DNA from: Ignavibacteriales bacterium
Lineage (GTDB): Bacteria; Bacteroidota; Ignavibacteria; Ignavibacteriales; Ignavibacteriaceae
NCBI GenBank assembly: GCA_003538625.1
Contig: DPRR01000045.1
Coordinates: 384,397 to 438,411, forward strand
Direction of reading: 5' to 3'
DNA length: 54,015 nt
The notes below the pieces were generated by a model that worked only from the letters and a program-made list of their open reading frames with translations, searched no databases and was not told where the DNA came from. Each line of letters begins with the position of its first letter. Position 1 is the stretch's first letter. Below are positions 1 through 8,828 of this stretch, one piece after another. Both the position numbers and the translations under genes were made by a program.

Positions 1-16
1 CTCGAGCGGAGTCGAG
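1..16. repeat. short palindromic repeat at the window edge
   Basis: CTCGA and TCGAG arms enclose a 6-base loop (GCGGAG). It lies just before the first gene. It looks like the tail of one of the dispersed palindromes seen elsewhere in the window, cut by the window edge. Confidence 0.4.
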
Positions 17-44
17 AGATGAAATAATAAAAGGAGATATATCT

Positions 45-1886
45 TTGAAAAAGTTATTTTTATTAATCTTAATCTTAACAAACCTTACTTTTCCACAGCA
101 ATTTAAATTTGCCTGGCTAACAGACATTCACATCGGGTATCCAACTGCGGAAGAAGATTTAAGAAGCAGTATTAATGATATAAATTCATTTAGTGATATT
201 TCATTCACAATCGTTTCCGGTGATATAACTGCAACCGGTACCCTGGAGGAATTATCACTTGCAAAAACAATTCTTGATGATTTAAAAAAACCATACTTTA
301 TAATTCCTGGTAATCACGATACTAAGTGGTCCGAATCTGGCTGCACGGATTTTCTAAAACTTTGGGGAAATGATCGATTTGTTTTTGATTACGATAAATT
401 TTTATTTATCGGATTACATGAGGGGCCGCGAATGCGTATGGCTGACGGATATTTTGCTCCCGAAGATTTACAGTGGTTTGATTCACTTATTGCATCTCTG
501 CCAAACTCAAATAAACCCATAATTTTTGTGACTCATTATCCGCTTGATGAAGGAATTGCTGACTGGTATGAAATGCTTGATAGATTGAAAAATATTAATA
601 CACAGGTTGTTTTGTTTGGACATGGACATACAAATCGTGTTTATAATTTTGAATCAATACCGGGAGTTATGTCCAGATCAAACTTAAGAGCAGACAAAGA
701 AATTGGCGGTTATACAATTACAGAAATTAAAAATGATTCAATTTATTTTTCTGAAAGAACTCCAAATAAAGAAACCAAACTTTGGCATCAACTTCCATTG
801 CAACAACGAAACTACGAGGCATTAGTTAAAGAACAAAATCGTCCTGATTATTCAATAAATCAAAAATATCCGGATGTAATATCTGCCTGGAAGTTTAATT
901 CGGGCTACACAATCGGGTCTTCTGCGGTAACTAAAGATAATTCAGTTTTTTTTGGTGATGCCTCCGGAAATTTTTATTCACTAAATTTATCAGATGGATC
1001 AGTTAATTGGAAGTTTAAAACACAAAATGCTATTTACTCAACTGCAGCTATCAAAGATAATTATGTTGTATTCGGAAGTGCTGACAGTTCAATTTATTGT
1101 TTAAATAGTGACGACGGCAAACTGAAATGGAGTTACAAAACAAATGCTGCTGTTCTGGGGTGTCCAATAATTGAAGATGATATGGTTTACATTGGTGGAA
1201 GTGATAAAGTATTTCGTGCGCTTGATTTTAAGACGGGAAAATTAATTTGGGAATTCTCAGGTTTAAATGGATTTGTAGAGACTAAACCGGCGTTTTATGA
1301 TGATAAAATATTATTCGGTGCGTGGGATGAATATTTTTATTGCCTTAATTCCAAAACAGGAAAACTAAATTGGAAATGGAAAGGAAATCACTCAGGTATA
1401 TTTTATTCCCCTGCTGCTTGCTGGCCTGTAGTCTCTGATGGAATCGTTTTCTTTGCAGCGCCGGATAGAAAGTTAACCGCTCTTGATATTGAAACAGGAA
1501 AAGAATTTTGGAGAACCGGAAAATATCAGGTTAGAGAAACAGTCGGATTATCGGAAAACGGCAAAAAACTTTTTATAAGAACAATGAATGATACAATCCT
1601 TGCGCTTCCTGTTTCTGACAAACTTAAAGATCCGCTCTGGATTACTAATTGCGGTTTTGGATATGATATTAGCTCTGCTCAAATTGTTGAGAAGGATGGC
1701 AGGATTTTCTATCCAACTAAAAACGGAATGATATTTTCTCTAGCTTCCGAAACAGGAAAAATTATTTGGCAGCATAAAATTACCAATGGATACGTAAATA
1801 CAATTACTGCAATTAGTAAAGATGAGATTATCACAACTGATTTTGATGGAAGAGTAAATCTGATAAAGGTACTTAAGAATAAATGA
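45..1886 (+). CDS. secreted metallophosphoesterase fused to a PQQ-type beta-propeller
   Basis: The start is a TTG 8 bases after AAGGAG, followed by a signal peptide (MKKLFLLILILTNLTF). Residues about 20-230 carry calcineurin-like phosphoesterase metal-ligand motifs in order: TDIHIG, GDITATG, GNHD, THYP and GHGHTNR. Residues about 280-610 hold repeated blades ending in GKLxW-type motifs (GKLKWSY, GKLIWEF, GKLNWKW, GKEFWR, GKIIWQH), typical of PQQ-like/BamB-type propellers. The protein is probably periplasmic and hydrolyses a phosphoester. The propeller may bind a partner or substrate and need not bind PQQ. The fusion of the two domains is seen directly; the substrate is unknown. The gene appears to stand alone. 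Confidence 0.85.
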   Translation: MKKLFLLILILTNLTFPQQFKFAWLTDIHIGYPTAEEDLRSSINDINSFSDISFTIVSGDITATGTLEELSLAKTILDDLKKPYFIIPGNHDTKWSESGCTDFLKLWGNDRFVFDYDKFLFIGLHEGPRMRMADGYFAPEDLQWFDSLIASLPNSNKPIIFVTHYPLDEGIADWYEMLDRLKNINTQVVLFGHGHTNRVYNFESIPGVMSRSNLRADKEIGGYTITEIKNDSIYFSERTPNKETKLWHQLPLQQRNYEALVKEQNRPDYSINQKYPDVISAWKFNSGYTIGSSAVTKDNSVFFGDASGNFYSLNLSDGSVNWKFKTQNAIYSTAAIKDNYVVFGSADSSIYCLNSDDGKLKWSYKTNAAVLGCPIIEDDMVYIGGSDKVFRALDFKTGKLIWEFSGLNGFVETKPAFYDDKILFGAWDEYFYCLNSKTGKLNWKWKGNHSGIFYSPAACWPVVSDGIVFFAAPDRKLTALDIETGKEFWRTGKYQVRETVGLSENGKKLFIRTMNDTILALPVSDKLKDPLWITNCGFGYDISSAQIVEKDGRIFYPTKNGMIFSLASETGKIIWQHKITNGYVNTITAISKDEIITTDFDGRVNLIKVLKNK

Positions 1887-1949
1887 CCGAATAGTACCTT
1901 ATCGGTAAAATTTGTTTAATATTTGGCAGAATATTGTTTTCAAATTTGA

Positions 1950-2025
1950 ATTTCGAATATTGAACAAGGATTGATGAATGATGAAGTTTTTCCATTCTAA
2001 GTTCGCTATTCCTTGTTCATTATTC
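1950..2025. repeat. intergenic inverted repeat
   Basis: GAACAAGGA (1962-1970) and TCCTTGTTC (2010-2018) form 9-bp arms, flanked by looser TTCGAATATT/ATTATTC matches. It fits the self-complementary intergenic repeats common in this lineage. No coding potential is seen. Confidence 0.4.
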
Positions 2026-2163
2026 CCTTTTTACTTCTGGCTTGGCTTGGCTAGGTTAGAGTATTTAAGTCTTTTACTTTGTTCTTAGTTAAGAATGATT
2101 TTAAGTTTCTTTGTACAATTCAGAATTAATTAATTTTTTATTAATAATTAAAGAGGTGATTCT

Positions 2164-2751
2164 ATGGCTGCAAAAAAAATTTTAATGCTCGTGGGGGATT
2201 TTGTAGAGGATTATGAAGCAATGGTTCCTTTTCAAATCCTTACAATGGTTGGACATGAAGTTCATACAGTTTGTCCCGATAAAAAAAAGGGAGACACAGT
2301 AAAAACTGCTATTCATGATTTTGTTGGAGATCAAACATATGTTGAGCTGACAGGACATAGATTTGGCATAAATGCAGACTTTGATGAAATTGATCCTGCG
2401 CAGTATGATGCTCTAGTAATTCCCGGCGGCAGAGCACCTGAATATCTTAGACTGAACAAGAGAGTTTTGGAAATTACAAAACACTTCGCAAGAAAAAAGA
2501 AACCGATTGCAGCAATTTGTCACGGTCCGCAAATTCTTGCTGCCGCAGGAGTATTAAAAGATAGAAAAGTAATTTCCTACCCGGCTGTTGGTCCCGAATG
2601 TAAACTTGCCGGAGCCAAATATGGTAAAATTGAACCGGGTGCAAATAATGCTTTGACTGATGGAAACATGGTTACAGCCCCGGCATGGCCTGCACATCCG
2701 GAATGGATGAAACAATTTCTAAAAGTCCTTGGATCAAAAATAGAAGCTTAA
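2164..2751 (+). CDS. DJ-1/PfpI family protein
   Basis: A 195-residue single-domain protein of the DJ-1/PfpI superfamily. The nucleophilic-elbow cysteine is visible in AAICHGPQ, and the early GDFVEDYEAMVPF motif supplies the conserved acidic residue next to it. Relatives act as glyoxalases, chaperones or, as proposed for PfpI and YhbO, deglycases or proteases; the activity here is not settled by sequence. There is no signal peptide, so it is cytoplasmic. RBS GAGGTG sits about 7 bases before the ATG. A palindromic terminator-like repeat follows at once, so it is probably a single-gene transcript. Confidence 0.85.
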   Translation: MAAKKILMLVGDFVEDYEAMVPFQILTMVGHEVHTVCPDKKKGDTVKTAIHDFVGDQTYVELTGHRFGINADFDEIDPAQYDALVIPGGRAPEYLRLNKRVLEITKHFARKKKPIAAICHGPQILAAAGVLKDRKVISYPAVGPECKLAGAKYGKIEPGANNALTDGNMVTAPAWPAHPEWMKQFLKVLGSKIEA

Positions 2752-2768
2752 GTCAGTTTAATCTATTC

Positions 2769-2807
2769 TTAAAACCTCTGAGGTTTCAAAAACCTCGGAG
2801 GTTTTTA
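2769..2807. terminator. double palindrome, probable terminator
   Basis: Two copies of AAACCTC(t/g)GAGGTTT lie back to back and end in a T run. They can fold as one long or two short hairpins after the PfpI gene. The same kind of CCTCNGAGG palindrome also occurs as a dispersed repeat in this lineage. Confidence 0.6.
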
Positions 2808-2943
2808 AACAACCTCTATCGTTAAGAAATAATCCGTATTACAATTCTCTTTTATGTAGCATCTTATAAAATATTTTTTTTATATTGAACCAGAATCGCA
2901 AGTTACTTTGTTACATCTCTAAATTAATCCAAGGATAATATTA

Positions 2944-4470
2944 ATGACTGAAACAGCAGGAAAATCAAATAAGTATATAGAAAAGTTCTTAGGTGTTATT
3001 GAAAAGGTTGGGAACAAACTTCCACATCCAACTACCCTTTTTGCATTGTTTGCACTCGGAGTAATTGTACTTTCCTGGATTGTAAGCCAATTTAATTTTT
3101 CTGTATTACATCCCGGAAGCGGTTTAGAAATAAAACCTATTAATCTTTTATCAGTTGAAGGATTGCATCGAATAATTTTAAATCTGATAACTAATTTCAC
3201 TTCCTTCGCTCCTCTGGGCACCGTACTGGTTTCGCTTTTAGGAATCGCAGTTGCAGAGCATAGCGGACTGATCGGAACCTCTTTAAGATTGCTGGTTCTT
3301 AAGGCACCTAAAAAACTTCTGACATTTGTTATTGTACTTGCAGGAATATTATCCAACACAGCCAGCGAGATTGGTTACGTCCTGCTCGTTCCGCTTTCAG
3401 CAATTATTTTTCTTGCAGTTGGCAGACATCCAATCGCAGGTTTAGCAGCTGCATTCGCTGGTGTATCCGGCGGCTACAGTGCAAATCTTTTGCTCGGCAC
3501 AATTGATCCTTTGCTCGCGGGTCTTACGCAGGAAGCCGCTCACATTATTGATAAATCTTACGAAGTTAACGCTGCTGCAAATTATTATTTTATGTTTGTC
3601 TCTACATTTTTTATAGCCGCTGCCGGTACGTGGGTTACGGAAAAAATTGTGATCCCACGGCTGGGAACCTATAAAGGTGATGCTAAGGCGGAGAAAATAA
3701 AACCATTAACCCAGGATGAAAAAAGAGGTTTATGGTATACACTTGCTGCTACTTCAGTTTTTACATTAATAATATTAGCAGGCATTTTGCCAGATCAAGG
3801 TTTTTTAAGAGACCCAAAAACTTTTAGCATACTTAAATCTCCATTCTTAAGTGGAATTGTATCATTCATTTTTCTTGGTGGATTGGTTGCGGGCCTTGCC
3901 TACGGAATCGGCGCAAAGACTATAAAGAATGATAACGATGTGATTAAAGGTATGAATAAATCAATGGAAACATTGGGCTCATACATCGTGCTTGTTTTTT
4001 TTGCAGCTCAGTTTGTTGCATTTTTTAACTGGACAAATCTCGGTATGATTGTCGCCGTTGAAGGTGCAAATCTTTTAAAATCTTCAGGACTTGGACCTAT
4101 ACCACTTTTAATTTCATTCATCATTATTTCCGGATTTATAAATTTATTTATTGGTAGTGCCTCGGCAAAATGGGCAATTATGGCTCCTGTTTTTATTCCA
4201 ATGTTTATGCTGTTGGGATATTCACCCGAACTTGTACAAGGCGCATACAGAGTTGGCGATAGTGTTACAAATATAATTTCGCCAATGATGTCTTACTTTG
4301 CTTTGATAATTGCATTTGTTGGAAAGTATGATCCGACAGCTGGTATTGGAACTTTGATAGCTACAATGCTTCCTTATACTATAACGTTTTTTATTATCTG
4401 GACTATAATGTTTATAGTTTGGTTTTTATTGGGTATCCCGGTTGGTCCGGGTGCGGATCTGTTTATTTAA
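2944..4470 (+). CDS. AbgT family transporter
   Basis: A 508-residue inner-membrane protein with about 11-13 hydrophobic segments. It opens with the AbgT-type N-terminus (IEKVGNKLPHPTTLF) and ends with the family pattern of a long final helix and GxGADL-like tail (VGPGADLFI). AbgT members export or import p-aminobenzoyl-glutamate or related folate catabolites, and some give sulfonamide resistance; the substrate here is unknown. The start ATG at 2944 follows AAGGATAAT. It has no clear operon partner: the PfpI gene ends before a terminator and MscS begins 236 bases downstream. Confidence 0.9.
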   Translation: MTETAGKSNKYIEKFLGVIEKVGNKLPHPTTLFALFALGVIVLSWIVSQFNFSVLHPGSGLEIKPINLLSVEGLHRIILNLITNFTSFAPLGTVLVSLLGIAVAEHSGLIGTSLRLLVLKAPKKLLTFVIVLAGILSNTASEIGYVLLVPLSAIIFLAVGRHPIAGLAAAFAGVSGGYSANLLLGTIDPLLAGLTQEAAHIIDKSYEVNAAANYYFMFVSTFFIAAAGTWVTEKIVIPRLGTYKGDAKAEKIKPLTQDEKRGLWYTLAATSVFTLIILAGILPDQGFLRDPKTFSILKSPFLSGIVSFIFLGGLVAGLAYGIGAKTIKNDNDVIKGMNKSMETLGSYIVLVFFAAQFVAFFNWTNLGMIVAVEGANLLKSSGLGPIPLLISFIIISGFINLFIGSASAKWAIMAPVFIPMFMLLGYSPELVQGAYRVGDSVTNIISPMMSYFALIIAFVGKYDPTAGIGTLIATMLPYTITFFIIWTIMFIVWFLLGIPVGPGADLFI

Positions 4471-4706
4471 TTTATAACTCAAGTTCACCGCTAAAGATAG
4501 AAAACTGTTAAAGCAGTTAAACATTAAGTTTTTGGTTTTTATTAACATAGGGATTAATTCCGGTGTTAATGAAAAATAAATTTGTAGTAGACAAACACTT
4601 TTTTGATTGGATACTAGTTCCATTTTTCATAAAATCAAGCAGATCATTTTTGTATTTTATACATAATTAGATTTAAAGTTTTTAATCATCACTAAAGATT
4701 CTTTTT

Positions 4707-5588
4707 ATGATTAGCGAGATACACTTTATTGAAGAGCTTTGGCAAACAATAAACAAACCAATTTTTTCTCTTGGAAATTTTAATTTTTCTATTTGGACTT
4801 TGTTGTATCTATTGCTTTTATTGTTTCTTTTATTTTTTATTACATCAAAATTAAAAAAATGGTTTGTCTATAAAGTATTCGCAAAAAGTAATGTTGAACT
4901 TGGTGTCCGAATAGCCGTCGCTACTATCATAAGATATCTTATTGTGTTGATCGGTCTTTTTGTTATTCTTCAGACTTTAGGAATTGATCTCAGTTCAGTT
5001 ACCATTTTAGCAGGTGCGCTTGGTATTGGTATTGGTTTCGGACTTCAAAACGTAACCAATAATTTTGTTAGTGGTTTAATTATTTTATTTGAGCGACCAA
5101 TTAAGGTGGGAGATAGAATTGAAGTCGGGAACATTAACGGAGATGTTAAGAAAATTTCACTGCGTGCAACCCAAATTATTACGAACGATAATATTTCAGT
5201 TATAGTCCCTAATTCTGAATTTATTTCCTCAACAGTTATTAACTGGAGTCATTCAGACAGAAACATAAGATTCAATATTCCCGTTAGCGTTTCCTACAAT
5301 GAAGATCCGGAAAAAATAAGAAATGTGCTTCTTGAAGTTGTTGATGCGAATACAGGTATTTTAAAAAATCCAAAACCCGAAGTCCTATTCGATGAATACT
5401 CTGACTCATCAATTAATTTTAATTTGAGAGTCTGGACAAATGAATACATAAATAAACCAGCGCTTTTAAAAAGTCAGCTTTATTATGAAATATTTAAGCG
5501 CTTCAGAAAAGAAGGAATTGAAATTCCATTCCCACAGAGGGATTTGCACATTAAGAATACTGAGTTTACTATTAAAAAATCTGATTGA
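4707..5588 (+). CDS. small-conductance mechanosensitive channel (MscS family)
   Basis: A 293-residue channel. Three hydrophobic segments (about residues 27-47, 66-88 and 93-115) are followed by the Gly/Ala-rich pore helix (AGALGIGIGFGLQNVTNNFV) and the MscS beta domain (RPIKVGDRIEVG, then VPNSEFISSTVINWSH). The C-terminal alpha/beta vestibule domain is complete. It is an inner-membrane channel that releases solutes on osmotic downshock. It converges with the lipocalin gene, only 10 bases away, leaving no room for separate terminators. Confidence 0.92.
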   Translation: MISEIHFIEELWQTINKPIFSLGNFNFSIWTLLYLLLLLFLLFFITSKLKKWFVYKVFAKSNVELGVRIAVATIIRYLIVLIGLFVILQTLGIDLSSVTILAGALGIGIGFGLQNVTNNFVSGLIILFERPIKVGDRIEVGNINGDVKKISLRATQIITNDNISVIVPNSEFISSTVINWSHSDRNIRFNIPVSVSYNEDPEKIRNVLLEVVDANTGILKNPKPEVLFDEYSDSSINFNLRVWTNEYINKPALLKSQLYYEIFKRFRKEGIEIPFPQRDLHIKNTEFTIKKSD

Positions 5589-5598
5589 ATACTATTAT

Positions 5599-6117
5599 TT
5601 ATTGTTTACTCATTTCAAACTTTTTTGGATCATAACCCTGATCTTTTATAATTGCAAAAATTTTATCCTTGGTCATTTCATCTAAATTTGGCGTGCGACT
5701 TAGAATCCAGCCATATTTTCTGCTGGGTGTTCCAACAATTGCCCACTGGTAATTATCATCCAATCCTATGATCCAATAATCGCCCCAAATTGGTCGCCAT
5801 CCAAAGATGCTGAAAAAACTTACTTCGAGTTTTGAATTAGATTTCTTATCAACTATTCTTGCAAGTCCATCAGCTTCATCAATCTCCCCATCTTCATCAA
5901 TGCAGGAGTTTATTACTCTAATTTCTCCCTCTTCCGTTAAAATATATTTTGCAGTTGTACCCTTAACGCATTGATCCTGAAAACTGTTTGGGATTTTTGC
6001 ATATTCATACCACAAACCAGCATACTTTTTTAGATCAACAAACTTTACGGTCTTAAGAGGATTTTGTTGAGCGAACATTAAATTAGATAGAACTATAAAC
6101 ATTAATAATGATTTCAT
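5599..6117 (-). CDS. blc: bacterial lipocalin (Blc-like)
   Basis: A 172-residue exported lipocalin. A signal peptide (MKSLLMFIVLSNLMFAQQ) is followed by the lipocalin GLWYE motif near residue 35. The Blc-type second block GDYWIIGLDDNYQWAIVG and the final SRTP motif follow. These proteins bind lipids or lysophospholipids at the envelope. There is no lipobox cysteine, so unlike Escherichia coli Blc this one is probably soluble and periplasmic. The start lies 4 bases after the stop of the NagX-like gene on the same strand, so the two are probably co-transcribed. Confidence 0.9.
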   Translation of the reverse strand: MKSLLMFIVLSNLMFAQQNPLKTVKFVDLKKYAGLWYEYAKIPNSFQDQCVKGTTAKYILTEEGEIRVINSCIDEDGEIDEADGLARIVDKKSNSKLEVSFFSIFGWRPIWGDYWIIGLDDNYQWAIVGTPSRKYGWILSRTPNLDEMTKDKIFAIIKDQGYDPKKFEMSKQ

Positions 6118-6121
6118 TTAT

Positions 6122-7258
6122 TTAAACCTTTATAAAAATTTTCTTTGCATAAAGAATCCACATTAAACCAAGCCAGATTAAAATATAAACAACTGCCCAG
6201 GCCAATGATGCATTAATTGGTTCTAACCATGATAAAAAGAAATTATCGAACAAGTAACTTTTAATTGTAACAACACTTCCATCCGCTCCGTTCCATTTAA
6301 CCATATACATTATTCTTCCAACAATTCCGGAGAGAAAGAAAACTGTAATTGCGTTCATACCATAAACCTGAAAAGGTTTTATCCACCAGGTAACTTTTTT
6401 GACATCAATAAACCAGTAACAGAAAGCTAAAAAGTTTAACGCAAGACCGGCAGTCCATAAAACATAAGAGCTTGTCCAGATATTTTTATTGAGAGGAAAC
6501 CAGAAACTCCATGCCCATCCAGCAACCATAAGCATGCTGCCATAAACATAAAGCCAAACAGTTTTTGTTTTAGGATCTTTTTCACTTCGTAATAAATTAC
6601 CTGTAAAAATTCCTAGCATTGCACTACCAATAGCGGGAATAGTGGAAAGCACTCCTTCAGGATCCCATAATTTTGTTCCTGACCAAAGATGATTTCCAAG
6701 CACTAATCTGTCTATCCATGCGGAAAGGTTTGTTCCCGGTTCAAAGTTTGCATAACCTACTTCGGGTACAGGAACTAAACTCATTAACATTGTATAGATG
6801 ACTAGTATTGCGCCCGTAAACCAGTATTGAAATTTTGTACTTGTAGAAAGAAAGAGTATTGATGATATCATGTAAACAACTGCAATTCGCTGAAGTACTC
6901 CGGGGATTCTTATTGTACTCCACGAAAACTCGTGACCAAACAATAAACCGAACGGGAATCCAGCTAAAATTAATCCAAGAGCAAAAAGTATTATTGTTCG
7001 TCTGAAAATATTTAAATATAGTGCATTCATACTTCCACCCTGAGCTTTTCTTTTGCTTAGTGAGTATGAAATTGCAACACCGACAATGAAGAGAAAAAAT
7101 GGAAAAATCAAATCAGTAAAAGTGCAGCCGTGCCATTTGGCATGTTCAAGTTGTGGATAGATGGCACTCCAGGTGCCGGGATTGTTTACAAGTATCATTC
7201 CCATAATTGTAATTCCCCTAAAAACATCAAGCGAAAGCAAACGTTCGGAAGGTTTCAT
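6122..7258 (-). CDS. NagX/HGSNAT-like membrane acyltransferase (DUF5009)
   Basis: A 378-residue polytopic membrane protein beginning with the family signature RLLSLDVFRGITIMGMILVN, then HAKWHGCTFTDLIFPFFLF. It is related to the catalytic membrane domain of heparan-alpha-glucosaminide N-acetyltransferase and to bacterial NagX, which is linked to amino-sugar use. It probably transfers acetyl groups across the membrane to an amino sugar; the substrate is inferred. It lies at the edge of a block rich in cell-wall turnover genes and precedes blc in a two-gene unit. Confidence 0.85.
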   Translation of the reverse strand: MKPSERLLSLDVFRGITIMGMILVNNPGTWSAIYPQLEHAKWHGCTFTDLIFPFFLFIVGVAISYSLSKRKAQGGSMNALYLNIFRRTIILFALGLILAGFPFGLLFGHEFSWSTIRIPGVLQRIAVVYMISSILFLSTSTKFQYWFTGAILVIYTMLMSLVPVPEVGYANFEPGTNLSAWIDRLVLGNHLWSGTKLWDPEGVLSTIPAIGSAMLGIFTGNLLRSEKDPKTKTVWLYVYGSMLMVAGWAWSFWFPLNKNIWTSSYVLWTAGLALNFLAFCYWFIDVKKVTWWIKPFQVYGMNAITVFFLSGIVGRIMYMVKWNGADGSVVTIKSYLFDNFFLSWLEPINASLAWAVVYILIWLGLMWILYAKKIFIKV

Positions 7259-7357
7259 AATATTTCCATAAGTAGTTGAAAATTATTGTTTCAAAAATAA
7301 GTAAAGTTTGATGAATAATGTTCTAAATTATTTTAAGTTTGTATGTGATTTAAGATT

Positions 7358-7380
7358 GTCATTCCCACGGAGGCGGGAAA
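7358..7380. repeat. partial TGTCATTCCC palindromic repeat
   Basis: TGTCATTCCCACGGAGGCGGGAA resembles one arm of the GTCATTCCC...GGGAATGAC element found complete at 18330-18395. The partner arm is missing, so this is probably a decayed copy in the promoter region of the next gene. Confidence 0.45.
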
Positions 7381-7409
7381 ACCACTTTTAATAGATACGA
7401 AAGCAGGAA

Positions 7410-8825
7410 ATGAAAACAATAATTTTAATAGTTATGATTACAACATTAATCTCAGCACAAACTCGATACACCGAAATCAATCAGCTTGTTCAATCAGGAG
7501 AATTTAAGAAAGCAACTGAGTTGATTGATGAAAAACTAAAATCCGATCAACTTAGTTCAGATGAAATTTTTGAACTTCAGTTTGAGAAAGAAAGATTGGA
7601 TAGAATAAAAAAAGATTTTAACAAAACGGCTGAAGATGTATTAAAGTTTGTAAACAAATATTATCCTGCTGTAAAAGAAAAAGATTTGGAGAAATGGGAA
7701 AATGATGGTTCACTTGAGTTTAAATTTATAGATGGGAAGAAATGGTATTTCTCTCGGGCTGCCTCTAATCTTTTTAGAATAAATACAGAAGCAAAAGCAC
7801 AGAAAGAAAAAGTAGATGGATTTCAGAAAGATCCGCTTGATGCTTTCCTTGAAGATTATATTCCAAAGGTATTAGACGAATCAGCAAACGCACAAGAAAG
7901 TTTAGTAAAACCTGTAACATTTAAATTAAATTACACAGTTACTGTTGATGCAAATGCTGTCCCGGATGGAGAAATAATAAAATGCTGGCTTCCCTTCCCG
8001 CGTGAAGGACATCAACGACAAACTGATATAAAATTGTTAGCAGTTAATAGTGATGAATATGTAATTGCAAGTAATGATAATCCACAGCGGACTTTGTTTA
8101 TGCAGAAACCGGCAATGAAAGATCAGCCAACAATTTTTAATATGGTTCTCGAAGTAACAAACTACAATGAAGTGAATTTAATTTTGCCTGATCTTATTAA
8201 ACCTTATAATAAAGAATCTGGATTGTATAAAACTTATACTACTGAAAGACCACCACACATTGTTTTTACAGATAAGATAAAAAAGCTATCAGAAGAAATT
8301 GTTGGGGATGAAAAAAATCCATACTTGATAGCAAAAAAAATCTTTACCTGGATTTCTACAAATATTCCATGGGCAGGTGCAAGAGAATATTCTACGATAG
8401 AAAATATTTCTGACTATTGTTTAACAAATAGACACGGTGATTGCGGAATTAAAACTTTACTGTTTATAACACTTTGCAGATACAATGGAATACCCGCAAA
8501 ATGGCAAAGCGGATGGATGCTGCATCCGGGTGAAGTCAATCTGCACGATTGGTCAGAAATTTATCTTGAGGGATATGGCTGGGTTCCCGTTGATCAATCT
8601 TTTGGATTAGTTGAATCAAAAAATGAAGACGAAAAATATTTTTTCCTTGGAAGCATTGATCCTTATCACTTAATTGTAAATGATGATTACTCAAAAGAAC
8701 TATTTCCCGCTAAAACTTTTCCAAGAAGTGAAACTGTTGATTTTCAGCGTGGCGAATTAGAGTGGCGCGGCGGAAATCTTTACTTTGATAAGTGGGATTA
8801 TCATATGGATGTTGAATACAAATAA
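7410..8825 (+). CDS. secreted transglutaminase-like cysteine protease/amidase
   Basis: A 471-residue protein with signal peptide (MKTIILIVMITTLISAQ), a helical N-terminal region to about 150, a beta-rich middle domain and a transglutaminase-like core. The catalytic triad is visible as Cys near 345 (HGDCGIKT), His near 377 (NLHDWSEI) and Asp near 393 (WVPVDQSF). Bacterial members are usually proteases or peptide amidases rather than cross-linkers. The stop is 3 bases before the NlpC/P60 gene, so the two form an operon and may act on the same wall or peptide substrate; that is inference. Confidence 0.85.
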   Translation: MKTIILIVMITTLISAQTRYTEINQLVQSGEFKKATELIDEKLKSDQLSSDEIFELQFEKERLDRIKKDFNKTAEDVLKFVNKYYPAVKEKDLEKWENDGSLEFKFIDGKKWYFSRAASNLFRINTEAKAQKEKVDGFQKDPLDAFLEDYIPKVLDESANAQESLVKPVTFKLNYTVTVDANAVPDGEIIKCWLPFPREGHQRQTDIKLLAVNSDEYVIASNDNPQRTLFMQKPAMKDQPTIFNMVLEVTNYNEVNLILPDLIKPYNKESGLYKTYTTERPPHIVFTDKIKKLSEEIVGDEKNPYLIAKKIFTWISTNIPWAGAREYSTIENISDYCLTNRHGDCGIKTLLFITLCRYNGIPAKWQSGWMLHPGEVNLHDWSEIYLEGYGWVPVDQSFGLVESKNEDEKYFFLGSIDPYHLIVNDDYSKELFPAKTFPRSETVDFQRGELEWRGGNLYFDKWDYHMDVEYK

Positions 8826-8828
8826 TTT

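Noticed and set aside
2919..3359. Open frame on the minus strand inside the AbgT gene
   Set aside because: It is fully contained in a strong transporter gene on the other strand and shows no domain; it is a shadow frame.
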